Shown here: positions 48,018-59,970 of the stretch, in pieces
Layout of the letters: each line of letters starts with the position of its first letter
Numbering within the stretch: position 1 is the stretch's first letter
DNA from: Grammothele lineata
Taxonomy: Eukaryota; Basidiomycota; Agaricomycetes; Polyporales; Polyporaceae
Reading direction: 5' to 3'
Assembly: GCA_002150815.3 (NCBI GenBank)
Contig: NDFF03000094.1
Coordinates: 100,205-164,204, forward strand
DNA: 64,000 nt
Program-made: the position numbers and the translations under genes
Notes under the pieces: model-generated
Told to the model about the DNA's origin: nothing
What the model saw: the letters and a program-made list of their open reading frames with translations, nothing else
Database searches by the model: none

Positions 48018-48597
48018 CTACTAGCCATCGTCAGGATAAAAATCTCGCTCCGCAATCCGATTAGGGGACTCCAACAGGGTGCTAAGTCTAACTACACAGC
48101 GCTGCATAACTTTACCCGATCGGACAGTTCGGAGGCACAAATCGTTCTAGAGCGAGTCTACAGGACTCATCTTACGCAATACCGGATTTTGTTTTACCCC
48201 CAGGAAGTCTGTTTGTAACGACTGGACATATCTAGAACGAAACCGACCCGGAGTCAACTTGGCAGTAGGGGCCAGGGCGCAACCACTCCGGCTCTGTGGC
48301 GCGTTAATCTTCATATTACCGCGTAAAAACTGACACACGATGTCTCATACATCTTCTAAATCTGAATAGATATAAAACAGAGAGGATCCGGACGTTGGAG
48401 TATATGATCTCAAAATTCTGGCTGCGTCGGATCATGGATGTGCGAGCGTACATACATGTCTGTTTTAAATTAAGCGCCCGTGTCTGCCCCGCAACCAATC
48501 TCAGATTTCATAGTCACTACCGGCGCTAGCCCATCGCAACATATGCCGATTTGCTGTTTCCACCCTGCTCTAACTTCTCGCACTTATAGGTTTCCTC
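48018..48597. other. Intergenic
   Basis: These 580 bases lie between two plus-strand genes. No gene-like reading was seen. Confidence 0.45.
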
Positions 48598-49664
48598 ATG
48601 ATACCCAAAAACACCAATCCATACACACTACTCGACCATACTACTTCGGTGTCTCGTGCTGCGCTTCGTGACCCAGAAGACGATGAGGATGAGTCAATCA
48701 AGGCCGACCCAGGTCATATACAGATGCTTGCACGGCTCGAAAGCATCCTGAAGAGAACTATTGACGACGTATTTCCGCAAACTACTCTCGTCCATGATGC
48801 AGCGGATGGCCCATCTCGCAAAAAGAAACGGAGGAAAGTCGCTGAGGAGGAGGAAAATAGAAAGGAGGAGGTGGAGAAGGAACCTGTCGCTGTCTGTACG
48901 TTTGCCACCGTTTGTTCAATGAATGACATGCACATACAACCTCAGCATTTCGCCTGTTCTCTGGGACCTCGGAACCGAGAGCTATTGTACTGGCTCCCAA
49001 AGCTGCACCCGTCTACATGTGCGTCTGTTTCTCACTCAGGACTACTGCGAGTTTCAAGCCTGTCATCTCAGATCGCAAGGTCCTGCGACGGAGGACACAG
49101 AAGAAGAGGCTCTGCGGAGAGCGTCACGCGCTAAGGAGATTGCTGTGGATTTCGCGTGGGTGATGGCAGAGTCGAGAAAAACGTTCACCGTCAGTGCTCT
49201 CTCTCTCATCTTCTTCCCCTGCGGCCGCTCAACGAACGTTGTATCAGTCATTTGCGGCTTCGACACGCCACCTACATTTTACCGCGACAGAGCTGCCAAA
49301 ACCTCCGCCTTCGCTTGTTGTCCTCGAGCGACAGAAGCCATTGCCTATCCCTCCCCGCATCGCCAACACGGATCCCGAGATTCAGGTCGAACCGTCGCCC
49401 CACGCACACGACACAAGCCGTTGTCCGATCATTGAAGTGCAAGCAGCGGAGCTGGGCGGGACACGGGGCAAACGGAAACGGCCTAAGAGGAAACTCCGCG
49501 AGAAGGTGCGCATACAGCCTTCGTTCTGGCGGCCGACCCCCGAGATGGGTGGGAAGAGCGTCGGGTACGCATGGGGTTATGCAAGCAGCGACCCTCTCCC
49601 TTCCGACCAGCGCGAGGGCGCAAGATACCAGCGGGACACGATGCGTAAGGCCGTCTTCGCGTAG
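48598..49664 (+). CDS. Unrecognised basic, probably nuclear protein
   Basis: Four exons (48598-48895, 48946-49018, 49072-49189, 49293-49664) give 286 residues. There is an acidic start (LRDPEDDEDESIKADPGH), a short helical stretch (IQMLARLESILKRTIDDVF), a strong nuclear signal SRKKKRRKVAEEEENRKEE, a helical stretch EALRRASRAKEIAVDFAWVM, and a second basic cluster GKRKRPKRKLREKVRIQPSF. The end is YQRDTMRKAVFA. No known domain is recognised. The last acceptor was placed at CAGAG|CTG to keep phase. It is convergent with cut9 (stops 77 bases apart). A nuclear, perhaps nucleic-acid-binding, role is inferred only from charge. Confidence 0.6.
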
Positions 49665-49741
49665 TTACTAGAGAAGGTCCAGCGTTTCGCTGTAATATGC
49701 GGTGGTGTGTACGTTTACAACATGTGTGGTGCTATTGGACA

Positions 49742-52477
49742 TTACAAGCTCGTGTCTTCAAAGTCACTGGGTGATGGCTTGGCGACTTGCTTGCCCTTGT
49801 CGCGGTGCTCGCGCATTTTTTGCTCCCAAAGCTCTTCACCGCCGGGCGCCTCGCCTTTCGGCCCACTCTTGAAGCCGAAGGGCCCGAGGTCCGCGCTCGC
49901 TTCAAGGGCTATGTCGAGCAGCTCGAGGACGTAGCCGTTGATAGGCTCGATACTGAGTGCCTGAACGGGTGGAGGGTGTGTCAGGCGGGTTTCTGGCGGA
50001 AAACTGAGGGTAGAGTTATACCTCGTGATACTTCACGATCGCGGCTTCAATGTCGCTACGGCAGTCGTTTGTTACGCCACGGAGGTGGTATGTCACGCCC
50101 ATCATGGAGAGTGCGGTGACGTTCCGGTAGTCGATCTCAAGAACACGCTGATATGCTGCTTTCGCCTCGTCCAATCGTCTAGCAGCTTGGAGTCAGGCCC
50201 GTCACCGGGTGGAACCACTATTCAGTAGCACTTACCCAAGCTTTCGGAGTGAAGTGCCCAGGTTGAGATATGTTGGGATCCACGACTTCTGCGAGGCCTG
50301 GACGATTTGCGCGAGCTCGATAGCCTCTTGGAATAGCCTCACAGCGAATTCATAGCTATTGTTCACGCGTCAGTCGTAGCGCCCATTGTCAACAACGAGC
50401 CACGCACTCTCCGTTCGAAAACGCCATAACCCCGCGCTCATTGTACAGGAGCGGGTCGCCGTCACACATGTGCTGCGCTGCGGTGAGCGCGTCCTCCGCC
50501 TGTTGCTTGTTCGAAAGGATAATGTGTTCCATCCCGACGAACATAAGAGGGAGATGCGAGCCGGTGTAAAGCCGTGCGCAGGTCGAGTATGCGGTGACAG
50601 CATGTTCGTGCTCGCCTTCGAACGAGAAGGCATGCGCGAAAGCGATCCACGCGGGTGCGAACCGGGGGTCCATAAGGGATGTTTTGCTGAACGCGGATTG
50701 GGTTACACATGCACTTCAGTATAGCGAAAGGGGCGTCCGCTCACCTGAAGTACGTGCGCGCTTCTTGATATTTCTCCACACACATGTACCAGATGCCGAC
50801 GGAATACCAGCTTATGGCGTTTTCTGGCTCTTTGTCGACCAGCTCGTGCGCTAAGAGGAAGAGTTGGGAGTTAAGGTGTGAAAGGTGGTACATGCAAGCA
50901 ATGTGTAGGGGCATCGTGTTTTTGTGCACACTGGTGAGACCGAGAATCCTGCAGAGCGTGTCAACTCGAAGTAAAGAAAATAAGAATTACGATATGCATA
51001 TGCACACCTCGTCGTGATGGCAAAGCAGTCTGCCCATCGTAGCTGCGTGTACAACGCGTCCGCGAAGCTGTAAAGTACATCTGGGTTGTCTCCTAGGCCG
51101 TACTCGTCCACTAATCGTCGGCGGACGAGTGTGTGCTCTTCCGCGTGCTTGTACTTCCGCAGTTGTGAGAGGTACATCATCCGAACAAAATCGTGGTCGG
51201 ATGGTATCTGGTCGCGGTATGGCAAGGATTGCACAAACTCCCACTCTTGTGGACGACGGAATTAGCGTAACTGGGGCTACACCTGTGATGACAACACATA
51301 CCCTCTTCTGGAGTCATCATCTCACCGCTCACTAAATGCTCAAACGCCTCATAACACTTGACATCGAGAGCTAATGCCTCCATGAAACAATGTTTCGCTT
51401 GGTCGCCGCGGTTCAGCTTCAGCATGAGCAAGCCGCGAAGGTTGCACATAGACGCTTCGATCTGCATGTATTCAGACTTGTCGCGGAGTGTGATTGTAAC
51501 GCTTGAACATACCTTGATACCGCCATCCATGTTGGGAACCTCTGGCCCACCCTCCGGAGTTTCTCGGAATGGGTTGGACTCGCCAAGCATCTCGAGTGCG
51601 TCGCTCCACTTTCCCTGTCGCATTTGGCACTGCGCAGCAAGGTATCTGCATGCAACACTCATGTCCACCAGACGTGACACCCCATTCTCGAACTGCACCC
51701 CAACTTCCACCATTTCTCCAGGCCCGACGGGCAGTCGTTGCATTCCATGAGCCCATGAGTCTCTCTTGGAGCCCAAGCCGACGGGCGGCGGAGGCGGAGG
51801 CATCTCACGCCCTTTGCCTTTCGCGTTAGCGGCAGCAGGCGCAAATGGGGGCTGAGATGTTCCATTCGACGCGGCCATTAGAGGGCCTTTGCGCGGCGGA
51901 GTAGCGGGGAAGGGGCGCGTGAGCAGCCGCTCAGCACGCGAATACTCGTGCTTGAGGAAGAACGTCTGGGCGAGCCAGAATGCATCGTTGGGATCGTCTG
52001 TGGGCTACCGTCACGAGATGGCGGTGTGGGCGAGTGCGTGTGGTACTCACTGGTCCAAGTAACGATCTTGTCACCCCAGAACGCGGCAGAGTCGTACAGA
52101 TGCTGCATGAGCGCGTCGTGCCGCCAGAGGCGCATGCGGTCGACAATTCCCCACCGATTGCCATCGTCTTCTTCATCATCCGCATCGTCTTGGAAGACAT
52201 CCGTCGTGTCGGTCGCGAGCGGGTGCCTGATCCCGGTGGTCTTGCCTTTGCGCTGCATGCGAGGCGATCCGCGGAGAGGTGAGGTCTGCAAGATAGACCG
52301 ACTAGGGTCAAGATATGACCTCTGATTTGAAGCTCCAGTGGTGTTTGCATCCGCCAAAGAGTCTAAGAGTGGTTGGGGCCCGAAGGAGAAAGAGTTGTTC
52401 AGGGAGTGGCGAGGACGTGAACCAGACGGAGAAGGTGCCCTGGGGACGGCGAAGTTGGTGGGCGGCGTCGCAGCCAT
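49742..52477 (-). CDS. cut9: Anaphase-promoting complex subunit Cut9/Cdc16 (APC6)
   Basis: This TPR scaffold subunit of the APC/C ubiquitin ligase is needed for the metaphase-anaphase step. Nine exons (52477-52051, 51997-51513, 51461-51302, 51245-51008, 50948-50745, 50686-50408, 50355-50236, 50178-50022, 49960-49742) give 762 residues. Family landmarks are NDPNDAFWLAQTFFLKHEYS, GGIKIEASMCNLRGLLMLKL, EALALDVKCYEAFEHLV, LPLMFVGMEHIIL, HIACMYHLSHLNSQLFLLAH, KTSLMDPRFAPAWIAFAHAF and the last TPRs RLDEAKAAYQRVLEID and AIVKYHEALSIEPING. Intron 2 (51 bases) has no stop in frame, so the unspliced reading is also open. An eight-residue insert (VTNDCRSD) interrupts one TPR and may be a missed splice. 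An earlier ATG at 52549 is possible. The protein ends FEDTSL. Confidence 0.93.
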
Positions 52478-52739
52478 CGCAGGGACCTTGTGGGGGTGTC
52501 GGTACACACCAAGAAGGGAGCTATGAGAGTGAGCGAGCAAGATGAGCACGGGTGGCTGAAGTTGAAGGACTCAAGTCGCGAGCAATGAGCGCAGGACGCG
52601 AACGCGCGCCGGGGCAGCGGAGCACGTGGCTCGCTCACTCGAGCGCCTGTGCTCACTTCGCCGATCGCGTCCCCTCCAAATTTTGTTCTGTGTATCTCTT
52701 CCCCCGCGTACTCCCTTGTGTCCCTCTATCCTCATCATC
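52478..52739. promoter_or_regulatory. Short divergent promoter between cut9 and nop15
   Basis: Only 262 bases separate the two start codons, so the promoters must overlap. Sequence just before the nop15 ATG is C/T-rich (about 52690-52739). Confidence 0.5.
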
Positions 52740-54373
52740 ATGGCAAAAGGCGCATCTGTAACAGAAAAGCCCAGCAAACTGCTGAAGAAAAAATCTAAAC
52801 AAGACTTGGTGCCCGATACGAAGCCCAAGAAGTCCACCGAGCCGGAGACCATCTCCCCACCTGCTCCGGAAGCCTCGTCCTCAAAACCAGTGAAAGAGAA
52901 GAAGAGAAAGGAGGCCCAAAAGAAGACTGAAGCCTTTTCAGCAGAAGATGCATCCGTCAGCTCGCAGGAGAAGAAACGGAAGGCTCAGGTACAGCGGGAG
53001 GACTCCCGTATACTGGCGGAGGAGACCGTTGCGGTTGAGACAGTCGGCGAGGAGACAGCTGGAAAGACTCGGAAGAGGACAAGGTCGGAGAAGTCTTCGG
53101 GAGAAGTTGCTATTGAAAAGACGAAGAAGTCAAAATCCACTACAGACGATACATCCCCTCGAACAATCCCTACGGTCGGTGATGTCGACGGTGAAGACAC
53201 CGTGGACAAGTCGAAGAAGAAGCGGAAATCAAAAATGGCCAAGCCAGCAAAGGACACCGTTCCCGAGCCGTCGGTAGAGGAGCCCCCATCGGAAGACGCA
53301 TCGTCCGGTGTCAAGCCGTCCAAGAAGGCGAAAGCGTCTGTCGCCCCCGAAGTTGCGCCTATTCCCTCTGATAAAACCGTGGCTAAAGGCTTGAAAAAGG
53401 CCAAAGGGAAAGGCACGAAGATTGCGCCTGACCCGGAACCCGTAGAGGAAGCGGGCGAGCCCGAAAAGGATGCGGAGGAGGAACAGGATTTCTACGGATT
53501 CTCTTCCGATGACGACGACTCGTCCGACGACGAGATGGCGGATGAAATCCCTGGCATCGATATTCGCAAGCTTCCTACTATCGCCAAAGACGACGAGACC
53601 GTCAAGCGCAAGCTTGAGAAGGCTAAGCGTAAACAGGTGAGCATTTCAGCACGGTCGCTCGTTAGCCCTGAGTCTGATTTTGTCTATATAGAATCAGGAT
53701 GCCGGCGTGATATATCTTAGCCGGATACCTCACGGGTTCTACGAGGAGCAGATGCGTGCATATTTCTCGCAATTTGGCAACGTGACCCGGCTGCGTCTTT
53801 CTCGTAACAAGAAGGTGCGACCCGTTTGCCTCTCTGTTATGCGGGTAGCCCGACGATTGACCGCCTGTTTGATTCCGCAGACTGGCAAGCCAAAACACTA
53901 TGGCTTCGTCGAGTTCGACTCGTCTTCCGTCGCGCAGATTGTCGCTGAGACGATGGACAACTACCTCCTCATGGGCCATATCCTCTCGTGCAAGGTTATC
54001 CCGAAGGACCAGGTACATCCCGAGCTTTGGGTCGGCGCAAATAGGAAATGGCGCGCGGTGCCCCGGGACCGCGTCGCTCGGGTGGCGCACAACAAGGTAT
54101 GGTAGCCTCCCTCCGCGTCCGTACTCCGAGCTCACAGAATTGAACGCTAGCCCCGGACTGAGGAAGAGGTAGAGAAGGCGGAGAAGCGCCTGCTCAAGCG
54201 TCAGGAGCAGCGGAAGCGGAAGCTCGAGGAGGCTGGCATCAAGTACGACTTCGAGGCTGTAGCATACGTGAGTGATGTCCCTTCTGTCCTCCGGCACATG
54301 ACGAGGGCCGCGGGTCGAAATTCTCCGCTCACTCTCTCCTTAGAAAAAGAAACCGAAGCCGATGGAGGCGTAG
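52740..54373 (+). CDS. nop15: Nop15/NIFK-like nucleolar RRM protein (ribosome biogenesis)
   Basis: This RNA-binding protein of pre-60S particles is needed for processing near ITS2; yeast Nop15 also affects cytokinesis. Five exons (52740-53636, 53692-53814, 53881-54096, 54151-54267, 54344-54373) give 460 residues. The first 290 are Lys/Glu/Ser-rich and disordered with many KKxK nuclear signals, much longer than in yeast. The RRM covers about 303-380: [20 protein letters not shown] (RNP2), [20 protein letters not shown] (RNP1 KHYGFVEF) and [19 protein letters not shown], the NIFK/Nop15 signature. The C-terminal tail is a basic helix ([19 protein letters not shown]). The last exon has only nine codons and a stop (KKKPKPMEA). 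Confidence 0.9.
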
Positions 54374-55268
54374 CGGCTGTAGTACGGTTGACTGGCCGTC
54401 GCCACTGCGCACATCCGCCCATGTACTCCGATCTTCTGTGGCGTCGTCGGATCTTGCGGGGTGTATTCCAATTCCCACATATTCCAGGCTTCATTCATTG
54501 GCGTCGCGCAACGTTATCTCTCGTGAACCTGTGAGACGAGCCGTTGGCATCCCGAGCGACCCGCTCTACGGATCTTTGGTGTTCATTTCGCGGTGTGTCC
54601 TCGTCTTCGCCGCTTCTCGTGCCGGTATTACTGTCTTCCTTTGGGTGCTCTGCGAGCCTCCGTTGCCGCATCGGCCCTCCATGCAGATACCGTGTGAGTC
54701 AGCGCAGGCACAGTGCGCACCGGTGCGCCGCCTGAGAGCATTGGACAGGCGTCCGACTCAGCTGACATCGCTCAGGCACGAACTCTGCCGCGATATGTCT
54801 CGAGACCCACGAACTGCTTCATTAACATCTGCCTGGCCGCGCTTAAATCGCAAGAGCTTCCGACGTGCAAAAGACATTCACACGCATAGGTCCAAGTGGT
54901 TGGCGCGATGCCGCGGCTGACATGGACGGACGAACGTTGGACTGTCCCGTGCGTGGAAACTTGTTTGATTGTCTACTTGTCTCTTGGGGCGACTTGCCGA
55001 GAGATCAGCGACATTATCGCTGGCAGCGCCAGTAGCGTTGCCTGTCTGGGCGGCCATGGCGGACGGCGTTATCACCACTGACCACTTTGTCTCTTGCTAC
55101 ATTATGTGACGCCATTGCGAAGATGATCAACGGACCGGATTATCGAGGATGTATGCGCCGTTCTTGGCGAGCGTGCTAACGATACAACATGGCTATGATA
55201 CAATTCACCGCGAGCTGCTTAAACGAAGAGACCCTGGTCGTTCTGAAACCCATCCCCGTCCTCGTCTC
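54374..55268. other. Intergenic between convergent genes
   Basis: These 895 bases show only short open frames without splice or family support. Confidence 0.45.
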
Positions 55269-55565
55269 TCACAACTTCGCCTTCCCCCTCCTACTCTCCT
55301 TCGTGTCCGGACCAACGCCCACCCCCGCGCCCACCAACTCCTCCTTCCCCTTTCCTTTCTCGCTCCCCTCGTCCCCCTCGCCCCCCTCTGGGCGCCGGTC
55401 CGCGGCCTGACGGCCCCGCGCGTGCGCGACGAGCTGCGGGTTCTCCTCCTGCTCGCCGCGCGGCGCCGTCGGCATCGTGTGCGCCGGGTCCGAGGGCTCC
55501 GCGAAGGACGAGGGGGGCACGCGCTGCGCGGGGGTGGTGATTTGTCTTTGTTTCTGGGGCGCCAT
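55269..55565 (-). CDS. Possible small hydrophilic protein (98 residues)
   Basis: A single open frame starts MAPQKQRQITTPAQRVPPSS and ends ESRRGKAKL. It is Lys/Glu/Gly-rich and probably disordered. The final AKL matches a type 1 peroxisomal signal but could be chance. A longer start at 55661 exists but is Pro/His-rich and less convincing. GC-rich DNA often gives chance frames, so this is a weak call. No family is recognised. Confidence 0.35.
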   Translation of the reverse strand: MAPQKQRQITTPAQRVPPSSFAEPSDPAHTMPTAPRGEQEENPQLVAHARGRQAADRRPEGGEGDEGSEKGKGKEELVGAGVGVGPDTKESRRGKAKL

Positions 55566-56584
55566 GGGTGCTTTGGGGGTGTTAATGGGGAGTGGGGTGG
55601 GGTGTTGGGTGCAGTGGGGAGAGCGAGATGAGTGGGATGCCAAGGGTCCGTGTGGGACCACTCGCGGGTGCTAGCTAGTGTTGCAGTGGGGCTGCGAGGA
55701 GCAGATAGTCATGTCAGCCAACTCAATCTGCGCAGGCCGAACTCAGATCTAGAGGCTCACCTTTCCGAGGATAGCTCGTATCGCGAAGCTTAAGCTCAAG
55801 GGCGCACTTACAACGACGGTATCGACGTCTCCCGCTGCGATGCCGCGGCGCAAGCTGAATTTCAACGTTTCTGTTTCAACCCCCGGCGCAGCCCGTGATA
55901 CCCTCCCCGCTCGGAGCCCGCCCTACGTACGCAATGAACCGCGCGGACGACGTCATCATGCATCAGCCGTCAACACCTTCGATCGTACGCAGGGCCAGGA
56001 TCGTCGGAGGGACGCAGACGTCCGATGTCCGGCGGGAAGAACGCCGGAAGGACGACTCGGTGGAGCTGAGATGGCCTTGCTGGGCTAGAGGAGCCTGAGG
56101 TCTCCTAAGAGAGAGAGCTGGGTCGAGAACGAATCCAGGCCACACAGCCCCTAAAGACCTAAAATGCTTCGGAGGAGGCCGTCCGATGCTGGTCACTCCG
56201 AAGCCGTGCATTATACAAGCAACGTGCGTTGTATCTCCAACGCGACTACGTATTACTCTAGCGAGAGCCGTACTCTTCACCCTCTCAGTACCTCTCCAAC
56301 AGCCTGCCAACCCATATAAAACTTTTGGAGCACACTAGCATTACACTCAGCAGCAACGGTAGATGCCGCCTATCGCGAGTACAGTGTATACGTATAAGGA
56401 GCGTACTAACTAGAGAGAGAGAGGAAATATCGACAGGGAGAGGGAGTAAGCCCATGGATAAATGCGACGGAGGACAACATGAGTGGGTAATAATAGATAA
56501 TGCAAGGATCATCGTCGTGCGTGATGGTAGTGGGACGCTCGTCATACAGAGATAGACTCGGACAGCAGAGGGAGGGGGGCCGCT
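55566..56584. other. Intergenic, downstream of the phosphate transporter
   Basis: These 1.02 kb hold no firm gene. A plus-strand open frame at 55895-56098 (RPTYAMNRADDVIMHQPSTP) looks somewhat protein-like, but I could not find a start or splice that makes a complete gene. Confidence 0.4.
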
Positions 56585-58594
56585 CTATACCGCGCTCTTC
56601 GCGCCGCCGGCGGGGCCCTCGATGAAGCCCTCCTGCTTCTCGCCCGAGAGCTCCTCGAGCGACTGCAGCTTCGTCTCCTTGATGCAGAGCGAGGAGAAGA
56701 TGCCCGTGAGCATGAAGAAGGCGAAGATCTCGAGCCTATCACACGACGGACGACAAGGTCAGTGATGCTGGGGGAGAAGATAGAAAGGAAGAAGACGAGA
56801 CGTACAGGTGCTTGACGAACTTGTTCGTGCCTCCGATGTTGACGAGCTTCCCGAAGCCGACCTGCGCGACGATCGCGCCGAGCTTGCCGCTCGCGGCCGA
56901 GATACCGTGCGCGGTCGAGCGGTAGCGCGTCGGGAACGCCTCACCGGGGACGATGAACGTCGTCGTGTTGGGCCCGAAGTTCTGGAAGAAGTTCGTGAGG
57001 CAGTAGAGGAAGACGAACGCTTTCTTGGTCGAGTCCGTCGCGGTGAGCTTGTCGTAGCCGAAGCCTGCGAACGTACCGCGAAGTCAGCGACACAGCCACT
57101 GAGCGCTTATTAGTGGTTCGACGCACCCATGATGACGAAGAGGATGGTGAGCATGGTGAAGCCCATGATCTGGATGGGCTTGCGGCCCCAGCGGTCGATA
57201 ACGAGGAACGTCGCCCAGTAGCCGGGAATGAGGCCGGCTACCGAGATGACCATGTTGCCAACGGTGATGTTGCGGAGGTTCTGGTAAACCTTAGCCGTGC
57301 CGGTGAGGGACGCGTCGGGAGAGCCGAAGCCAATGGCCTGGAGGATGATCGAGTTGTTGAGGCCAAGACCGTAGAAGGCAATGTCGAGCGCGAACCACGA
57401 GTACGCGGTACCGAAAAGGAGCTTGGCGTTCTCGGGCTTGGAGAAGTAGGCGATGAAGTCGCTGCGGGACGCCTTGGGAGCCTGGACGCGCTCAACAATC
57501 GCGTCGGGGTCGACGTAGTAGGAGCCAGAGGTGAGGAAGTTGTCGACGTCCTGAGTCGCCTGCTTGACGTTGCGCTCGACGTCCATCGTGAAACGGGGCG
57601 TCTCGGGGATGGTAAGACGGAAGTAGAGGGCAATGCAGCCGGGAACGCAGCCGAGACCGATGAGGATACGCCACATGAAGTCGACGTGTGCGAGTACCGT
57701 GGGGTCATCGTGGAGGAGTGTGTTCTTGTACGCCGCAACAACAATGAACGCGATGAGGGCAGCAGCTGAACACCGGGCGATAAGTCAATATTCCAGAAAA
57801 AGCAGACGTGAATTGACGTACTGAACTGGCCCCAGCCCTGGTTTGCAAAAACGGCCGTCATCATCCTTCCACGAATGCGCGTCGAGGCGAACTCGGACGA
57901 GATGACAGCGGAAAGAGGGTAATCGCCACCGATTCCGATACCCATGATGAACCGCCAGACGACGAGGACACCGATGATGTTGACGGCGTGGCCGGCGCCC
58001 GAGAGCGCCTGGGCGAAGGTTGCGACGATGATGAGCATGAGCTCGACACCGTCTGAGGATAGAAAGAAAAAATTAGACGCGTGGAGGGGGGGAGGGGGAA
58101 GAGATAAGGGACGTACACATGCGCTTGCGACCGACGACATCGGCGAGCCAACCGAAAAGGAGCTGACCGACGAGAGTTCCAACGGGAGTAGCGACCTTGA
58201 CACCAAGGTCCTGGTTGGTGGAAAGCTTTTGGTCTGGAAAGAGGAGGGTGAGAAAGGCGCCGGGATGCGGGGTAAGGCGGGCGCTTACTGTGGCCGTAGA
58301 CGTAGCCGAGCATGGTCGACGCGATGTTGATCGCGAAGATGTCGTAGGCATCGGTGAAGAAGCCGACACCGGCGACGAGACAGACCTTGACATGGAACCA
58401 GCTGAATGAGGAGAGTAGTCGTGTGAGATCAAGCGAAATGGAGAAGCGAGAGCTAATACTTACGAGAAGCTGGCCGAGTCGATCTCAGCCAGGGCAGCCC
58501 TGCGCTTCTCGTCGAGAGCGTAGCCGGCACCGTTCGCGAGGTGCGCGTCGGCGGAGCTTGTGGACGCCTTGTCAGCCACGTAGGAGGAAGCCAT
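56585..58594 (-). CDS. pho84: Pho84-type high-affinity phosphate:H+ symporter (MFS)
   Basis: This plasma-membrane transporter takes up inorganic phosphate with protons and can also sense phosphate in yeast. Seven exons (58594-58464, 58401-58289, 58233-58117, 58052-57822, 57765-57127, 57064-56806, 56735-56585) give 546 residues. Twelve helices are expected. Signatures are [16 protein letters not shown] in helix 1, [22 protein letters not shown] (MFS loop 2-3), [18 protein letters not shown] and [19 protein letters not shown], the central loop between [17 protein letters not shown] and [10 protein letters not shown], and [22 protein letters not shown]. The start at 58594 gives [12 protein letters not shown]. 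The gene is complete. Phosphate-starvation control is probable; two CACGTT sites occur upstream. Confidence 0.95.
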
Positions 58595-58690
58595 CTCGAC
58601 CGGGGATCGTCGGAGGTGGGTGAGGGGGGGAGGGGCTACTAGTGGGAGAGGCCTGGGGGCTGAACGGGGCGGGATGGGCGCAGGCGGCTT

Positions 58691-58696
58691 TTTAAA
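58691..58696 (-). promoter_or_regulatory. TATA-like element of pho84
   Basis: TTTAAA lies about 97 bases upstream of the transporter start on the minus strand. Confidence 0.4.
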
Positions 58697-58820
58697 GATG
58701 GGCGAACGACGAGCATCGGCATGCGACGCTCCGAGGGCGATCAAACTTTTGCTATGGTCTGGGCGGACGCAACTTTCTTCCCCGCGACGCGCCAGAGGAT
58801 GGACGCCCCTCCGTCCCTTG

Positions 58821-58896
58821 CACGTTCGTGTCCCCAGCCAATCCGCGCCCGCTAACCCCTTGCCGCATATGGCAACGCCTCTCGTCTGCGCACGTT
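58821..58896. promoter_or_regulatory. Two CACGTT motifs upstream of pho84
   Basis: CACGTT occurs at 58821-58826 and 58891-58896, about 225-300 bases before the start. CACGTG/CACGTT is the yeast Pho4 binding core. Six-base motifs occur by chance, so the role is suggestive only. Confidence 0.3.
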
Positions 58897-59739
58897 CTCA
58901 CGCCCTGTCTTCTCGTTCAACGCCCGTCGGCGCTCGTCTTCCGCCTCCTCCTCCCCTCCGTCTCCGCCGCCCCGCCGCCGTCGTCCTAATTGCTTTCGCG
59001 CCAGAACAGCCCGAGCCTGTGCACCTCCTCGACCCCGCCCAGGTCCTGACCGTCGCCCTCGTCCGATGCCTCCCCGGCCGCCAGCTCTCGCCCGGGTTCG
59101 ACAACGCGAGCGCCCCCACACACATTCGTCGACTTTTCCTCCAGCCCAGCCCGCCCTGTTCGTCCGCAGCGCCACCTCGGTGATCAGATCATTCAGCGTG
59201 CAATATGTGCCTTATTCGTCCCCGTCTCCTCGTCACCCGACGACCGTGCTTCTCGCGCCATGTGCACTGGACTCGCTGGCCTCGCCCCGCGTACGCTCGT
59301 ACCGCCTCCACCAAGCCTTTCGGTGCCGCTGTCTCGCTCTTTTTTCACGCCGTCCTAGCCTTTCGCGGCCCTCGGCACAAGGTCCTCTGTGCTGCAGCGC
59401 TGCCTGCTTTCCACTCGTGCGTCGCGTCCGCTCCCGTCATCGTTTGTCCACCCATCCACCTCCCTTGGCCACTGAATTAGTGAGCCGTTGTGCCTGACAT
59501 TCGTTGTATCCTGTTGTATCGCGCACACGTCCGTTCTGTGCACACGGCGGCCTACGGTTGCAGCAGCGTGCGGGGCCCTTGTGCGTTTGCGCCATAGACG
59601 AGATGCTATCGAGATCTGCCCCCCATTGACGTGCGATCGTTCCGAAGAGAAGCAGGTCCCAAGGAGGCCTGTGCCTTGGCTTAAGCTCCCGGGCGCTCCG
59701 AATATCACTGAGCGCCTGGCAGACCCGGAAATTCTCACC

Positions 59740-59970
59740 ACAGACCCCGGAAAAAGCACGTTCCGGGGTTTGAACCCGGAATTCTGACCGAACGAGGATA
59801 TTACGGGGTAAAAAACTCGGGGTAGAACCGAGGAAATAGCACCGTAAGCGAAGGTGTCAAAACCCTCTGTTGTAGTCGCGGAAATTCCACGGCTAGAGAA
59901 CAGAGGAATATAACACTGTGATGAATGCTAGGGAAAACCATATAATTTCCGTGGTCCTAAGCACTACTGG
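59740..59970 (+). repeat. Left cluster of GGAAATTCC-like motifs, possible decayed inverted repeat
   Basis: Motifs such as CCGGAAATTC, CCCGGAATTC, GCGGAAATTCCACGG and AATTTCCGTGG recur here. Bases 59803-59839 resemble the reverse complement of 61794-61830 by eye (GGTAAAA, then GGGTA, then AGGAA in the same order). Confidence 0.3.

Noticed and set aside
59066..59497. A 143-codon Pro/Ser/Arg-rich open frame.
   Set aside because: It comes from a C/T-rich tract, has no start context, splice pattern or family, and is most likely promoter-side DNA.
59763..59779. CCGGGTTCAAACCCCGG on the minus strand, a perfect tRNA T-arm and B-box lookalike.
   Set aside because: No pairing acceptor stem, anticodon arm or D-arm is found at the right spacing upstream; it is better explained as a palindrome in the decayed repeat.
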